From positions 1 to 29,102 of the forward strand of contig LSSL01007653.1 in NCBI GenBank assembly GCA_001953115.1: a stretch of DNA of 29,102 bases, in the 5' to 3' direction. This document shows positions 1 through 11,172 of the stretch, piece by piece. The first letter of the stretch is position 1. Each line of letters begins with the position of its first letter. The notes under the pieces were generated by a model. It saw only the letters and a list, made by a program, of their open reading frames with translations. It made no database searches and had not been told where the DNA came from. The position numbers and the translations under genes are program-made. The DNA comes from Smittium mucronatum (Eukaryota; Kickxellomycota; Harpellomycetes; Harpellales; Legeriomycetaceae).

Positions 1-1794
1 AGAAGATTATCTCGATTATAATCGGCTAATAATGGTTTATACTCATAAATATCCAATTATACGCATTTTTTTGTACTAAAAATGTGCAGGAAATTCGTGG
101 ACCATGCCAACTTATTTTTTTCAGATTTTATTCGGCTAGATGGTATGAAAATCGGAACCTAGCGGCATCTTATATTTTTCCAAATTAAAATTTACCATTT
201 AAGAATACATTTTGTCTTTTTGGATAAAATAAAATTATTTTCGAATTTTTTATTTCCAAATCCAATTATTTTGGGCTACTTGCGAATCATTTTTCGTTAT
301 TATTTCATTAGATTTCAATACATCTAATTGTGATTTATTATTTTTGAAATTATTTACAACATTTTCGAATGCACTTTCACTAAGTCCAATTATAATTTAT
401 TATTTTTGTATTCTCTTTCTCCATTTTTGAAATACTTACCATATAGGTGTAATTTTTTGACTTATTGAATTTCTAATTTAAAAAAAATCAAATATTTATT
501 TTAAAAAATCATATTTATTGTTTTCAATAGTAAATATTTTTAAAAAAAAATTATGGGAAGCCTCCATTATATCTTATATTAGACATCCCCTATATTATAT
601 ATTTAACAATTATAATATTTAACCTTCAATCGAGTCTAATTTATAAAAATTTCGAACATATCCTCTGGAATATAGAAATACTTATGAGGTAAAATTATAT
701 TATTATAAAATTTAACTGATTTAAATAAATTATAAATGTTCACTGCAGTAAATTGGAGATAAAATAAATCGGCTGAGCGGAAGTGTAATCACTATAAAAT
801 GAAAAAGAAAATTTTTTATTTATTAACAAATTATTAGCATCATCTTTATTTTTTCTTAAAATCGGTGCATATAAAAAATTAAGTGAAAAAAATTAAAATG
901 ATAAATAATTTATATATTATCCTTTTTTATAAGCGAGTTTTTTTTTCTTCTTCTAATTGAAAAGCACTTTTATTTATCGTCATTTTTGTAATTTTACTTA
1001 TAATCTCATTCGAAATTTCACTTACCTTTCAATAGCACTTTTATTTGTACTTAAATCCAACATTGTTCTTATAGTTGTGCCTGTAATATGAATCACAATT
1101 TTATCCATACTCTTAGTACTCTTTTAAAAGCAATATCTAATGTTTTTTTCGACTGTATTTTTTGTTATAATTTAATTTAAAATATATTTTACTTTTTAAA
1201 ATGCATTTTTTTATAAAATAAATATCTAACTTGAATTTATTTATTTATTTATTGTTTTCAATTAAACCTATTTAATATAAGCCAGTTTTTAGATTATTTT
1301 TTTTTAGTAACAAAAATTACTGTTGTATGATCAGACTTCTGCTTGCTGGAATTTTTTTTCTGCCTTCCTTTTTCTCTTTTAAAATATAATATTTTTATCT
1401 CAATAATTTTGAGAAACTAATTTTTTTTACTGCAAATATACATAAACTTATAATTAAGCTTTTTAAAATTCTCCATAAGAGAATGTAATATTCTTCCAGC
1501 TTTTTTTCAATTAGATTTATCCATACCTTCCATGCTGTACTCATTATACCTACCATTTTATTAAGGCTAAAAAAATTTAAAGCTCTTAAAAATCCCAAAT
1601 CTTCCACTTTTATAGAATTTTGGAATCAAATATACGCATTAAACATGTACGCATATAAAAAATAACAAAATCTTCGAGTATTAAATTTTAACCTTTAATA
1701 TTTTTACAAATTCATATTAATATTGCGAATTTTATCTGTTTTAAATTTACTGCCACCCAATAATATTTTTAAAATATTCTTTGTCAGACTCATA
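1..1794. other. A/T-rich non-genic stretch
   Basis: No gene, RNA or clear repeat is recognisable here. The sequence is dominated by A and T runs, and the short open frames that occur are low-complexity (mostly K, N, I, F, L) without any family motif. The stretch ends where the inverted-repeat arm of the transposon begins. Confidence 0.6.
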
Positions 1795-2225
1795 ACTGAG
1801 TTTCCCAGCATGTCTGAGATGTATTCCATATATTTCGAAATTTTTTCCCAAAAAAAGAAATATATTTCCAGTATCTTTAAACAATTCCCCAAAACCCAGA
1901 AATTTTCTCCAAATAAAACGATTTATTTACCATCATTCGAAACGTCATTTTCCAATAAAATGAAAAAATTTCTCATCACATATAACATCAATTTCCATCC
2001 AGATGAAATAATTTCCCAGCTTTCAGACTTTATTTTCCAAAAAAATTCCATTTAAAAATTCAAACCAATATTACTGTAAACTAATTGGTTTAAGCCCTCT
2101 AAGAAATGATAAAAGATAAAAATATACTTGAAAAATATTTCCTTATCCGTTTCTGATTTTAATTTATCTTTATTTGAGAATATATATTTTATAATGATAA
2201 TTTTAGTAGAGATTAATAAATCAAC
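1795..2225 (+). repeat. Left inverted arm of outer transposon
   Basis: This segment matches the reverse complement of 5235-5683 over its whole length. The inner, non-array part is the best conserved, for example AAAAATTCAAACCAATATT near 2054 and TAATTGGTTTAAGCCCTC near 2082, both present inverted around 5345-5400. Compared with the right arm it lacks 42 bp near 1899 and has 21 bp extra near 2018, both whole units of the internal 21-bp array. A 6-bp duplication near 2142 is another small difference. Confidence 0.9.
1801..2042 (+). repeat. 21-bp-phased TTTCCCA array, left copy
   Basis: About twelve degenerate units share a core close to TTTCCCA(A), followed by 12-14 variable A/T-rich bases. 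Core C runs lie near 1804, 1826, 1847, 1868, 1888, 1909, 1930, 1952, 1973, 1995, 2015 and 2037, a step of 20-22 bp throughout. Because 21 is a multiple of three, a 110-codon frame (1723-2055) stays open across it with a seven-residue F/S/P periodicity. I read that frame as a by-product of the repeat, not as a gene. Confidence 0.85.
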
Positions 2226-2334
2226 CCATTTTTTCATTTTTCTGAAAAAATCTGAAAAATCTTCTTCAAATGACTAAAAAACGGTAATTGAATACTCTTC
2301 GATCATTTTATAGTTTGTAGGCTTATTTTAAAAA

Positions 2335-3061
2335 CATTTATGCCTCGCTTTAAGTTTAGAGAAAACTTCCTATATTGGGTTAAGCTGAGGATGGTATGCT
2401 TTAAAATATTTAGTGCTGTTTCCCGATGAGAATATCAATGTTTTTGTGGCCTTTTTTTGTGTATACTTGCATTATCTATTCTATTATTTTCATTTTATAA
2501 AATTTTGGAAATGATTGATTTGTAAATAAGCTATTAAAAATTTAATTATTAAACGGTTTTTTACCAATTGCATAAAAAAATATTTCAATTATAGAAATAT
2601 TAGCTAAAATTGATATATTAGAATATTTTTTCCTAGGTACAGTAATAATAGCAACTGAATTTATCGCTGAATATCTATATTTTCTTGTTAAATTCGTACT
2701 AATACCAGTTTAATCTGAATTAAAAAAATCGTTATTGGATACTCCAGAACTTTCTCGAAAAAATACTTGTGTGTTATATATGATTCTAGGCTTTATTTTA
2801 TCAAATGAGACTTTTACTAATCTTTTTTATCTGCATCCATGCTCTTAATTTATCTGTGAATGGTGGGTTTAGAAAATGTAAAACTTGATGTTTGCAAATG
2901 GTTTTTTAGTTTATCTAAATTCATAGAAGGGTTTTGTGTAAGAAGTATATAAAAAATATGACATATCTTTATTTGTCTTTTTTTTTTCCTTATTTGGCGT
3001 TGAGAATATTTCTAGGAATTTTCAGGATCTAGAGCTCTGCAAATATATTTTTTACATAATA
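2335..3061 (-). pseudogene. Tc1-like DDE transposase relic (outer element)
   Basis: Read on the minus strand, fragments in changing frames make a Tc1/IS630-type transposase in order. A helix-turn-helix part comes first (…MNLDKLKNHLQTS… then SKPTIHR, about 2930-2840). A linker follows (KVSFDKIKPRIIYNTQ). Then come the catalytic core with the first Asp at 2715-2713 (followed by a stop where Glu is expected) and the second Asp in DNASIHK at 2476-2474. The last block is YHPQLNPI-stop-EVFSKLKARHK, in which TAG (2372-2370) replaces the third catalytic residue, Glu. Allowing one lost base between the second Asp and that position gives the DD34E spacing of Tc1 elements. The amino end is cut off by the nested insertion at 3062. 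Several stops and frame changes mean it cannot be translated. Confidence 0.85.
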
Positions 3062-3218
3062 TATAGCATTTTCAGAGAAAATTTTGCACTAATAATTTAG
3101 AAAAGAACATGATACTAAAAAAAGCTGACAATTTTTCAGCCATTGGATGAATATTTTTCAATTCAACGTCTGATCAATTTAAAAATTAAAGGTTGATCAT
3201 TTTTCAAAGTCTAGTGAT
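3062..3218 (+). repeat. Left terminal inverted repeat of nested transposon
   Basis: About 143 bp (3062-3204) align with the reverse complement of 4702-4845 at roughly four bases in five. Shared blocks include TATAGCATTTTCAG, CATTGGATGA and CTGATCAATTTAAAAA. A further block, TCAAAGTCTAGTGAT (3204-3218), is matched by 4644-4658 after a roughly 45-bp insertion in the right arm. Confidence 0.9.
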
Positions 3219-3429
3219 CGTTTTTAAATTTAAAATAAAAATTGAATTGAATTGAATTACTTTATAGAATTAATTATTGAAATCTATAGAACTTATAATC
3301 CAATAAAACACAATATTTACTCATATTTATAGATAAAAATACAAAAATAAATCCAAATATGATATGTTGTATTATAAATTTAAAGATATGATCCAAAATC
3401 TAAAAGAAAGATGTTGTCAAAAGAAATAA

Positions 3430-4485
3430 AGAACTTACTTTTTGTGAATTTTTTTGATAATTTTACATCAAAAAAAGATGCTGCAGATGCGCTTGTAATC
3501 AATTAAACACTGCCAGAATAATAATAGTAAAAAAAAAGCAAAATTAAAGTTTTTTATCTGATATTTATGATTTAGATGCTTCAAATAATGGATATATTTA
3601 TATCAATAATCTTGAAATTTGTCACCCTATATGAACCCAAGAAAAATTACAAATGATTTCTTGGGTAAAATAAATAATATGTAAGCAGAGATCCTGGAAT
3701 AATGCTTAAAAAATAAGAGATGTTCTTTTTTTAATTCATGGAATAAATCTGTCTTTAATTTCAGTGTATAAAGGTTTATTAATGTTGAAAATAACAACCA
3801 AGAGGTGGTATAGACTTATTTATAGAGTAAATTCTCCTGAAAAAATATCAAAAAGAGTTGATTACACAATATTTCACCCTGAAAGAGATAATTTTATCTT
3901 TCTTGATGAATCTAGGCTCAATTTATATTTAAGAAGAACATAGGAAAGATAAATATTAGGAAAGATAACCTCATTTTTTTTACCTACAAACAGAGGAAGA
4001 AATTTGACATTGATTTTAGATATTAATTATAAAAAGGTTGTAGATTATAAAATAATAACTGAAAGATCTGCTAACTCGTGGAAATTTACTGGTTTCATAT
4101 CCGAAATTATGGGAAAAAATTTATATAACCCATCATTAAACGGCTCATATGTAATCATGGACAACATCAGAATACATGGTACTGCAAAAACTATGGAGAT
4201 TATAGAAAGATCTGGATTTAATTTAAAAAATTTATGACACACTCTTATATGATTATCCCGGTAGAAAACACATTTAGTAAGGTGAAGAATGTTGTTAAAC
4301 AAAAGCTAAGTGATCAGATACTCGCGCATTTTACTAAAGTACGTGATTCAAGAAGCAGTCAAGGGTATTATAGAGAATTATATAAGTGGTTATTTTTCCC
4401 ACATGAATATAAGCCTCGGTCTTTCAATTACTGGGCATGTATTTGTTTAAATGTATTTTTAATTAATCCATTTTCTATTGTTTAG
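3430..4485 (+). pseudogene. Tc1-like DDE transposase relic (nested element)
   Basis: Plus-strand fragments in changing frames give a Tc1-type transposase. Near 3440-3520 there is a helix-turn-helix-like piece (SKKDAADALVIN). From about 3690 to 3945 a frame runs through ITTKRWYR and FHPERDNFIFLDESRLN, with the first catalytic Asp at 3905-3907, and ends at a TAG. After a frame change it continues with PTNRGRNLTLIL, then VIMDNIRIHG with the second Asp at 4160-4162. A frameshift near 4234 precedes IPVENTFSKVKN with the catalytic Glu at 4264-4266. Restoring one base gives DD34E spacing. The reading ends at 4485 after a basic/aromatic tail (KWLFFPHEYKPR). All three catalytic residues are still encoded, but at least one stop and two frame changes inactivate it. 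Confidence 0.87.
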
Positions 4486-4643
4486 AATTTTTTTTAAGGC
4501 GATATTAAATTATCACTTCATTTATTGATTATATAAAAAAAAAAATTCAAATTAAATCAATCTAAGAATTAATTGTTATATTTTTTTAAATTAATTATTA
4601 CAGGTGAATAAAAAATTGAATGATCATTTTTAATTGAAAAATT

Positions 4644-4845
4644 ATCACTAGACTTTGAAATTTTTTTTTTTTTAATTTTAATGTGTTCATTTTTTCAATT
4701 AAAAAATGATTAACTTTTATTTTTTAAATTGATCAGCTGTTGGATTGAAAAATTCTCATCCAATGGGTGAAAAATGATCAGATTTTTTTGTGTAAAATTT
4801 TCTTTTCTAAATTTAAAGTGCAAATTTTTTTCTGAAAATGCTATA
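4644..4845 (-). repeat. Right terminal inverted repeat of nested transposon
   Basis: This is the inverted partner of 3062-3218. The outer 144 bp (4702-4845) pair with the left repeat almost without gaps. Then comes extra A/T-rich sequence absent on the left, then the inverted TCAAAGTCTAGTGAT block. The edge is followed by TA and then by sequence that continues the outer element. Confidence 0.9.
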
Positions 4846-5234
4846 TTAATCGAAGACATAAATATTCCTAACTAATATTATATTTTTTTATTAGAAATTA
4901 AAAAAATTATTTGTTAATAAGTCCAATCATTATACCCTTCGTCTAAATATTGTTTTTTTACGATTTTCCATGACCTTTTCAACTGAAATAATTTTTATCT
5001 ACTATTTTCCGAACTTCCGCTATTAAAATGTCGAAATTAATCATTATCAATTCGTAATGAGGAATTAGATTATTAAATTTTAATATTATTTATTCAATAT
5101 GGTGAACTAATTTAGCCATATTTGAACAATTTATATATTTTTTACAACAAATAAAATACAGAATAGATGGAATGGGCAATTATTATCTTATGAAAAAACG
5201 ATTTTAAATTTAAAACGATATATTGGGGATTTTG

Positions 5235-5683
5235 AGATGTTATTAGCAAATCATACTGAAATTTCATTATAAAAAATATATATTCTCAAATAAAGATAAA
5301 TTAAAACCAGAAACGGAAATATTTTTCAAGTATATATTTATCGTTTATCATTTCTTTGAGGGCTTAAACCAATTAGTTTCCAGCAATATTGGTTTGAATT
5401 TTTAAATGAAATTTTTTCGGGAAATTATTTCTACTTGATGGAAATTAATGACCCATATAATCGGGAATTTTTTCATTTTATTGGAAAATGACTCTTAGAA
5501 TGATGGCAAATAAATTCATTTTATTTGGAGAAAATTTCTGGGCATTGGGAAAATTTTCCAATGAGAAGAAAAAAAAATTCTGGGTTTTGGGAAAGTGTTT
5601 CAAGATACTGGAAATATATATATTTTTTTGGGAAAAAATTTCGAAATATCGGGAAATCTTTTCAACTATGTTGGGTAACCCTG
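5235..5683 (-). repeat. Right inverted arm of outer transposon
   Basis: The reverse complement matches 1795-2225. The inner boundary is near 5235, and the outer boundary is GGGTAACCCTG at 5673-5683. Between the two copies of CCCAGAA on the minus strand there is a 42-bp segment absent from the left arm, that is, two extra array units. One unit present on the left (near 2018-2038) is missing here. Confidence 0.9.
5417..5683 (-). repeat. 21-bp-phased TTTCCCA array, right copy
   Basis: On the plus strand the core appears as TGGGAAA. G runs lie near 5421, 5441, 5465, 5484, 5506, 5528, 5549, (5569, degenerate), 5591, 5611, 5632, 5653 and 5675, mostly 20-22 bp apart. About thirteen units point inward, opposite in orientation to the left array. 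As on the left, an open frame (5478-5690, minus) with a seven-residue pattern is carried along by the 21-bp period. Confidence 0.85.
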
Positions 5684-8600
5684 CAAACACTATTTTTCAA
5701 TATAGGATTTAGTTTTGTAATGAAATATTTGTGCTGAGGTAAAATTTGAAATAAACTTAGTATGGTTACGCTTTTTTGATGTTAGTTTCTAATAAAAAAT
5801 TTCGAAAATTTCAAGCTCTGGGAAGACTTTCCATTTGATAAAAAATAGGCTTCAAGATTTAGAAAATGACATCTGTCAAAAAAAAGATTGAATAAAATTA
5901 AAAAAACTTTTTTATTTCATTTTATAAAAAAAAATTAATGGTGTTACGAATTTTGATACTTTCAGGTATTATGCGCTTAAAATTTATCTATTAATTAATT
6001 TTGGCTGAATAATTTATTATATGAAAATTATTGCAGAGCAAGAGATAAAAGATATTATTTCGAAATTTACTCACGTTTTTTTAAACCCAAAATATATTTT
6101 AATTAAGTCCCATACAACAAATTGATTCACTTTAACCACGATTAATTACAAAAAACAGTATACAGATTTACTTTTGAAGCCTGTGAATCCTAATAAAAAC
6201 ACCAAACATCATAGATCCAAGTAGATATAGCTCATATCAACGTGCGCTTTTTTTTATTCTCTGAAATGAGACTAAATATTTCTGTTGTATCAATGATTCT
6301 TATGTTTCTATTTTAAACTTCAAAATCAATTTTTATCATAGAATAATCGATATCAAAATAAAAATTATCTTTTCAGAGTTTAAATAGATCAAAAAAAGTA
6401 AATTTTTCATTTTTTTTCCATTTTTTTCGTGTGTTTGATTAAATATGGGTTCATATTTGTGCCGAATACCTTCAATCCTCTTTAATTGGAGATATTTTTC
6501 ATTTACTAAGGTTTTTTTTTTAAGATAGATATCTTAACATATTTAGCTTTTACTGGGGGTTTATCTACAACATAAACAGAACAGAAAAAAATATCAGCGT
6601 ATTTTTAAATCGTATAATTTTTGGATTATATTATAATTATACCTTTTTGGGGACTTAAATACAGATTTAATTTTATATATGAAATAATAAGTAATGCATT
6701 TATAACCTTTAAAACAAGTTGTGCCACAATTTTCCTACGCTATTCAAAATATTTCTATATATATATTTAACAATATTAGATGAATTAAGTTTTATATTTT
6801 AATATATTTATAATTAATAAAGCTTTAAATTTTAAAAAGAATGATTTTATGAGAATTTAGATATCCTTGGCTTAAACCAAAACGTGAAAAATTTGTTTAT
6901 AAACCATATCTGAGATATTTAAAAATAAAATTCAGCGATAATTTTTTTTTAAAAAAAATATTCCAGTTATCAATTATGATAAATAAAAATTTAAAATAAT
7001 CCATGTATTAAAATTTTAAACCATTTTATCTCAATTTAAATTTTATTATTTATGAATATATTATTTTATATAATTAATTTTACGTGATTTTTTAAAAATT
7101 AAACGCAATATAATTAAATCAATTGTTAATATATAAGATTTAAATTTCCAATTTTTTTTTAAAAAATTGATATTGATTATTGGGTGAGGCATTTTATCCA
7201 CCAAAAAACTGTAGAATAATTAGAAAAATACAATTTAAAACAACTATAGATGTCTTATTCCAGACCTATTTGAAACTAACAGAGCTGGAGTGATAATAAG
7301 ATGATGAATAAAAAATTATATGATTTCATCCTAGAAATACTGTAGAAACGGAAAGAAACACTTTGGAGTAAATTTATTTCAATTATTACACTGCTATAAA
7401 CAATCATGGGAAGAATTACAGAGGGGATGGTGTATAGCTTCAGCTTAATTAAAAAAAAACATTATGGAAGAGTCCAAAACCGGAGAATTTAAAATTTCAA
7501 TATGTAGCTCTTTGTATACATATCATCCCACTAAAAAAAAACACGAAAATCGAGGTATCAAGATCTAGGGAAGAGGGAAGCAAAAAAAAAAAGAAAAATT
7601 AATTGTGATAAAAAATAAATAAGACATTTTACCTCAGGGGAACTATACCTTAGAGCTTTTAATAAAAAAAGTATAATATGTGGCCTATTAATGAAAAATC
7701 ATTCTTGACCAAACAAGAGATCAAAAATGGATCATACAAGATTTATTAAATACATATATACCGAATAAATTCTTCGTAGGTAGGATAAATAGATCAAAAA
7801 CACATATTAAAATAAAAAGAAAATTTTATTAAATTACACAATTTTATTCATATTGAAACCAAAAGTCGGTAAATACGTATTAAGTTTATTTAAATGTGAC
7901 ATCTATTCGATATATAAAAAATGGATGGTTGTATGTATATGTGTACAATTAAAAAAAAAGAAAATATTAAATAAGTGAGCAAATTGAAGTTTTTGAAAAT
8001 TGGAAGGTAATTTTTTTACTCTACCTAAAATCTTAACTTTTTTAAGATTTAAAAAAATAATAAAAAGATTTCTGAATGCCCAAATATTAACATATATAAA
8101 ATATCTTGTTCGAAAAATTAAAAATACTAATATACAAACATATTCTTGAGGTCTAAACTATAATTACTAAAATTTGAAATTCCAATTTAGAAAAATATAA
8201 ATATTAATCGTTTATTTTGGTTTAGATTATTTTACTTAAAATTATTTTTTCATCAAAAAAATTGGAAAATCACAGAAAATAGTCCACCAATAAGGCTAAA
8301 ATCAAATTATTTAATTATCTTTACAGAAAATTTTTTTGAATTCAAAAAAAAATAGCCCATCTTTTTGAGTTTTCATCCGTAGTTTATACCTTTTAGAATT
8401 TGGTCTTGTATTTACAAAACAATGTTACGATTTTTTTATTTTGGGAAAAATGGCCAATTTTTTTTAAAAAAATTATACAGGTGGTGAAAATGATGAAATA
8501 AATTTTTTAATGAATAACCAAAGAAATTTATTTAATCTTCATAAACAGTAATATATGTTCTAGTTATTTTTTTATCATAATTTTTAATACCAATAAGACT

Positions 8601-9779
8601 AATTTTCTATTAAATATGAAATTAAATATTTATTTTTTTATATCTTCATATCTAAATGCTTTTAAAAAAATACATTTAATGTAAATAGAAAAAATTATCA
8701 ACCTCATCATCAAAAAGCCTTGTCTTTATGCTGGATTTATTTAGTATATATATTTTTCTTTTTTGGAAAAATTTATGCGTTTATTTTAAATTAAAAATAA
8801 ATGAGTTTAAATGAAATATGAGCTATTTTTTTACCGTTAAATATGTTCATTCATAAAATCAAAATCAAAATCTTAAAATTTTTCTTGTAATTTAATCGTA
8901 GAGGTTTTATATTAAACCAGTAATTATGATAAAAGCCTCCAATTTTTTAAAAAAACATTTCGGCATATCTTAAAAAAATGTATATTAATCTAATATTATC
9001 TATTAACTATCATTCATTATAGTTTATTCATTTCAAAATACATGCGGTACATTGTAAAATCGAATTAATTATTTAGAAATTTATGGATTATTAATTATTA
9101 AATTTTCAATTATGTAAAAAATATTCAAAATAATTAATAAATTTGAATTCAGTTAATAATTGAAAGATTATTTAAACTTTTATTATTATTTAATCGAATA
9201 ATTGTAGGAAATGATCGTTTTTTTTGCCGATTAAATCAATTTAAATTTGTACTTGTTTTGCTTATTTTATTATATATTACACTATAAATAACTTGGAAAA
9301 AGCGAATTTTTTGTGATTTATTAGGCATCCTAACATCTTTAAGCTTAAATGAAATTATAAAATACCAAATTAAAATAGTTAAGTTTTAAAGCTGAAAGAT
9401 ATTTTGACGCGATATGGTGGTTTTTATGAAAATTTCCCTCAATTTTACTTTTAAAAGCATCCATTAACTTCTCTCCATAACCTATTTAATCTTAAAAAAT
9501 ACTTGATTGAATATATTTATTTTTCTTTTAATCCTCAAATCATTTTTTTTACTTGAAGGATTAAAAAATAGTATAAAATTATTTTTAATTTTGTAAATTG
9601 TGCCACAAAAAAAAAGATGCTATATAAAAGTCCAGGACACAGGAAAAGATCATAAAAACATACTGCTTCTATGAAGCTAAAGGTGAAAAATATAAGTTAA
9701 AATTGAATAAAGGGATCATGGAATAGATGTGAAAAATATTTTTTATGATATTTAATTAAGGGTAATACTAAGAAAAAAC

Positions 9780-9882
9780 AGAACTGAAAATCTAGAAATA
9801 AAGAAATTAAATTTTAGATTCGAATTGTTAAATGGTTTAGTTTATAAAATACCATATGGAAATTATGGATATAAATAATGTT
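9780..9882 (+). pseudogene. Possible LTR-retrotransposon integrase scrap
   Basis: A 34-codon frame ends at TAA (9880-9882) and contains KKLNFRFELLNGLVYKIP and then YGNYGYK. The pattern of a basic segment, F-x-x-x-NGLVY-K and a short turn resembles the entry to the zinc-binding part of Ty3/gypsy-type integrases (…NGLLYRK…). Nothing convincing continues on either side, so this is a weak call resting on one motif. Confidence 0.25.
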
Positions 9883-11139
9883 AAACATGCTCATTTTAAA
9901 TTTTATTTAACCCTGTAAGAGCTAATATTACGTAAATGATTTTCATTTTATTGTCAATGCTATTATTAGACCATAATTATATCATATTAATAAATATATT
10001 AAACCTTTAGATAAATTATATCAGCTAAGATACACAAATGAATGAGAGAAAAATTACTTAGGCTAATTATGAGCTAGTTTGATAGTAAGAATCTATTTAT
10101 CCTCAGTTTTTTTGGATTTAATTCTAATGATTTTTATTTATAATAAATAATATAAGCATTTTAATTATACGGGTAGGATTTAAAATTATAACTGAGCATT
10201 AAAAAATTGATCAAGTTATTTCGGTAAGACTTTTATTATTATTTTATTATTTGAAATATAAGTATTTTTAAATTCTCCTAATGTTATCAGACCAATAAAT
10301 TAATAGTTTTTGATCTTTTTATTTTAAAATACGAAATATTCTAATTTTTTTGAAATTAAACAATATCTTTCTTAATCTTTTTTATAGAGTTATTAAGATA
10401 TTTTGAAGTTTTTTTTAAATAAAAGATACTAATAGTTATAGACACAAAATTAAGGTAATATATGTATAATTAATAGATAATTTTAAAATATTTATCTTTA
10501 CTATAAAGAAGAAATTTATAAAAAATAGTTAAATACTCTAAATTTTTTGTATTTGATGTAAAAAAGTGGCATAAAAAATTCACGTAATTTTATAATTGGT
10601 TTGAAAATTTTCCTTTTACGACTTTTTTAATCAAGAATATTTTTTAAATGATGTTTAAAATATAAAAAATCAGGGGTGGTGCTAGAATTCAGGTTTGTAT
10701 AGCATTATAACGCTGGTTAAATTATATCGCTAAAAGCTCTTCATAAATTTAGAGCGGGTAAATATGTTCTTAAATTCTTTAATTTAACAGAAATCATGGG
10801 CTTTACTTATGTTTCTGGATTTGAAAATTGAATAGTTTAATTTCTTCTCTATTTTTTTATTTTTTTTAAAAAATTCTACCCCTATAAATAAAAAAACCTG
10901 ATAAATATTATGAAAAAGTTCTGGAAATTTTGGATTATTTAAAAAATTATGTGGTATTAGGGTAAGTTTAAATTATATTGTAATGGAGAGAAATTTCAAA
11001 AAATAATTTCATCTTTAAAACTTTTCTCTAGGGATTATAAATGCAGTTATTTAACTCACATAATTTTTTAGATCATTATCATAAAAAAAAAATTTAGGAA
11101 ATATTTATTTTTTAGTTATTCAAAATTTTTATGTGGTAA

Positions 11140-11171
<32 letters not shown>
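11140..11171 (+). repeat. (TAA)n microsatellite
   Basis: A perfect run of about ten TAA/ATA triplets, an ordinary simple repeat in this A/T-rich background. Confidence 0.95.

Positions 11172-11172
<1 letters not shown>

Larger units (their letters stand above)
3062..4845 (+). mobile_element. Nested Tc1-like transposon with ~145-bp TIRs
   Basis: The element starts TAGCATTTTCAG at 3064 and ends CTGAAAATGCTA at 4843, flanked on both sides by the dinucleotide TA (3062-3063 and 4844-4845). This is the TA duplication expected of the Tc1/mariner superfamily. It is about 1.78 kb and carries one plus-strand transposase relic. It lies inside the amino-terminal part of the outer element's transposase, so it inserted later. 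Its transposase differs clearly from that of the host element, so it belongs to another family. Confidence 0.85.
1795..5683. mobile_element. Outer Tc1-like transposon with very long, array-bearing inverted arms
   Basis: The outer 430-450 bp on each side are inverted copies of each other and enclose a minus-strand DDE transposase relic (2335-3061) that a second transposon (3064-4843) interrupts. The right end reads CAGGGTTACCCA on the minus strand; the left end reads CTGAGTTTCCCA and aligns with it. I could not find a convincing target-site duplication outside the arms. The transposase motifs are those of the Tc1/mariner (DDE_3) group. Long arms with repeated internal motifs recall the IR/DR class of Tc1 elements, but a dozen repeats per arm is far more than usual. 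That the arms belong to this transposase is inference from position. The element is dead: the transposase has stop codons and frameshifts. Confidence 0.6.
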
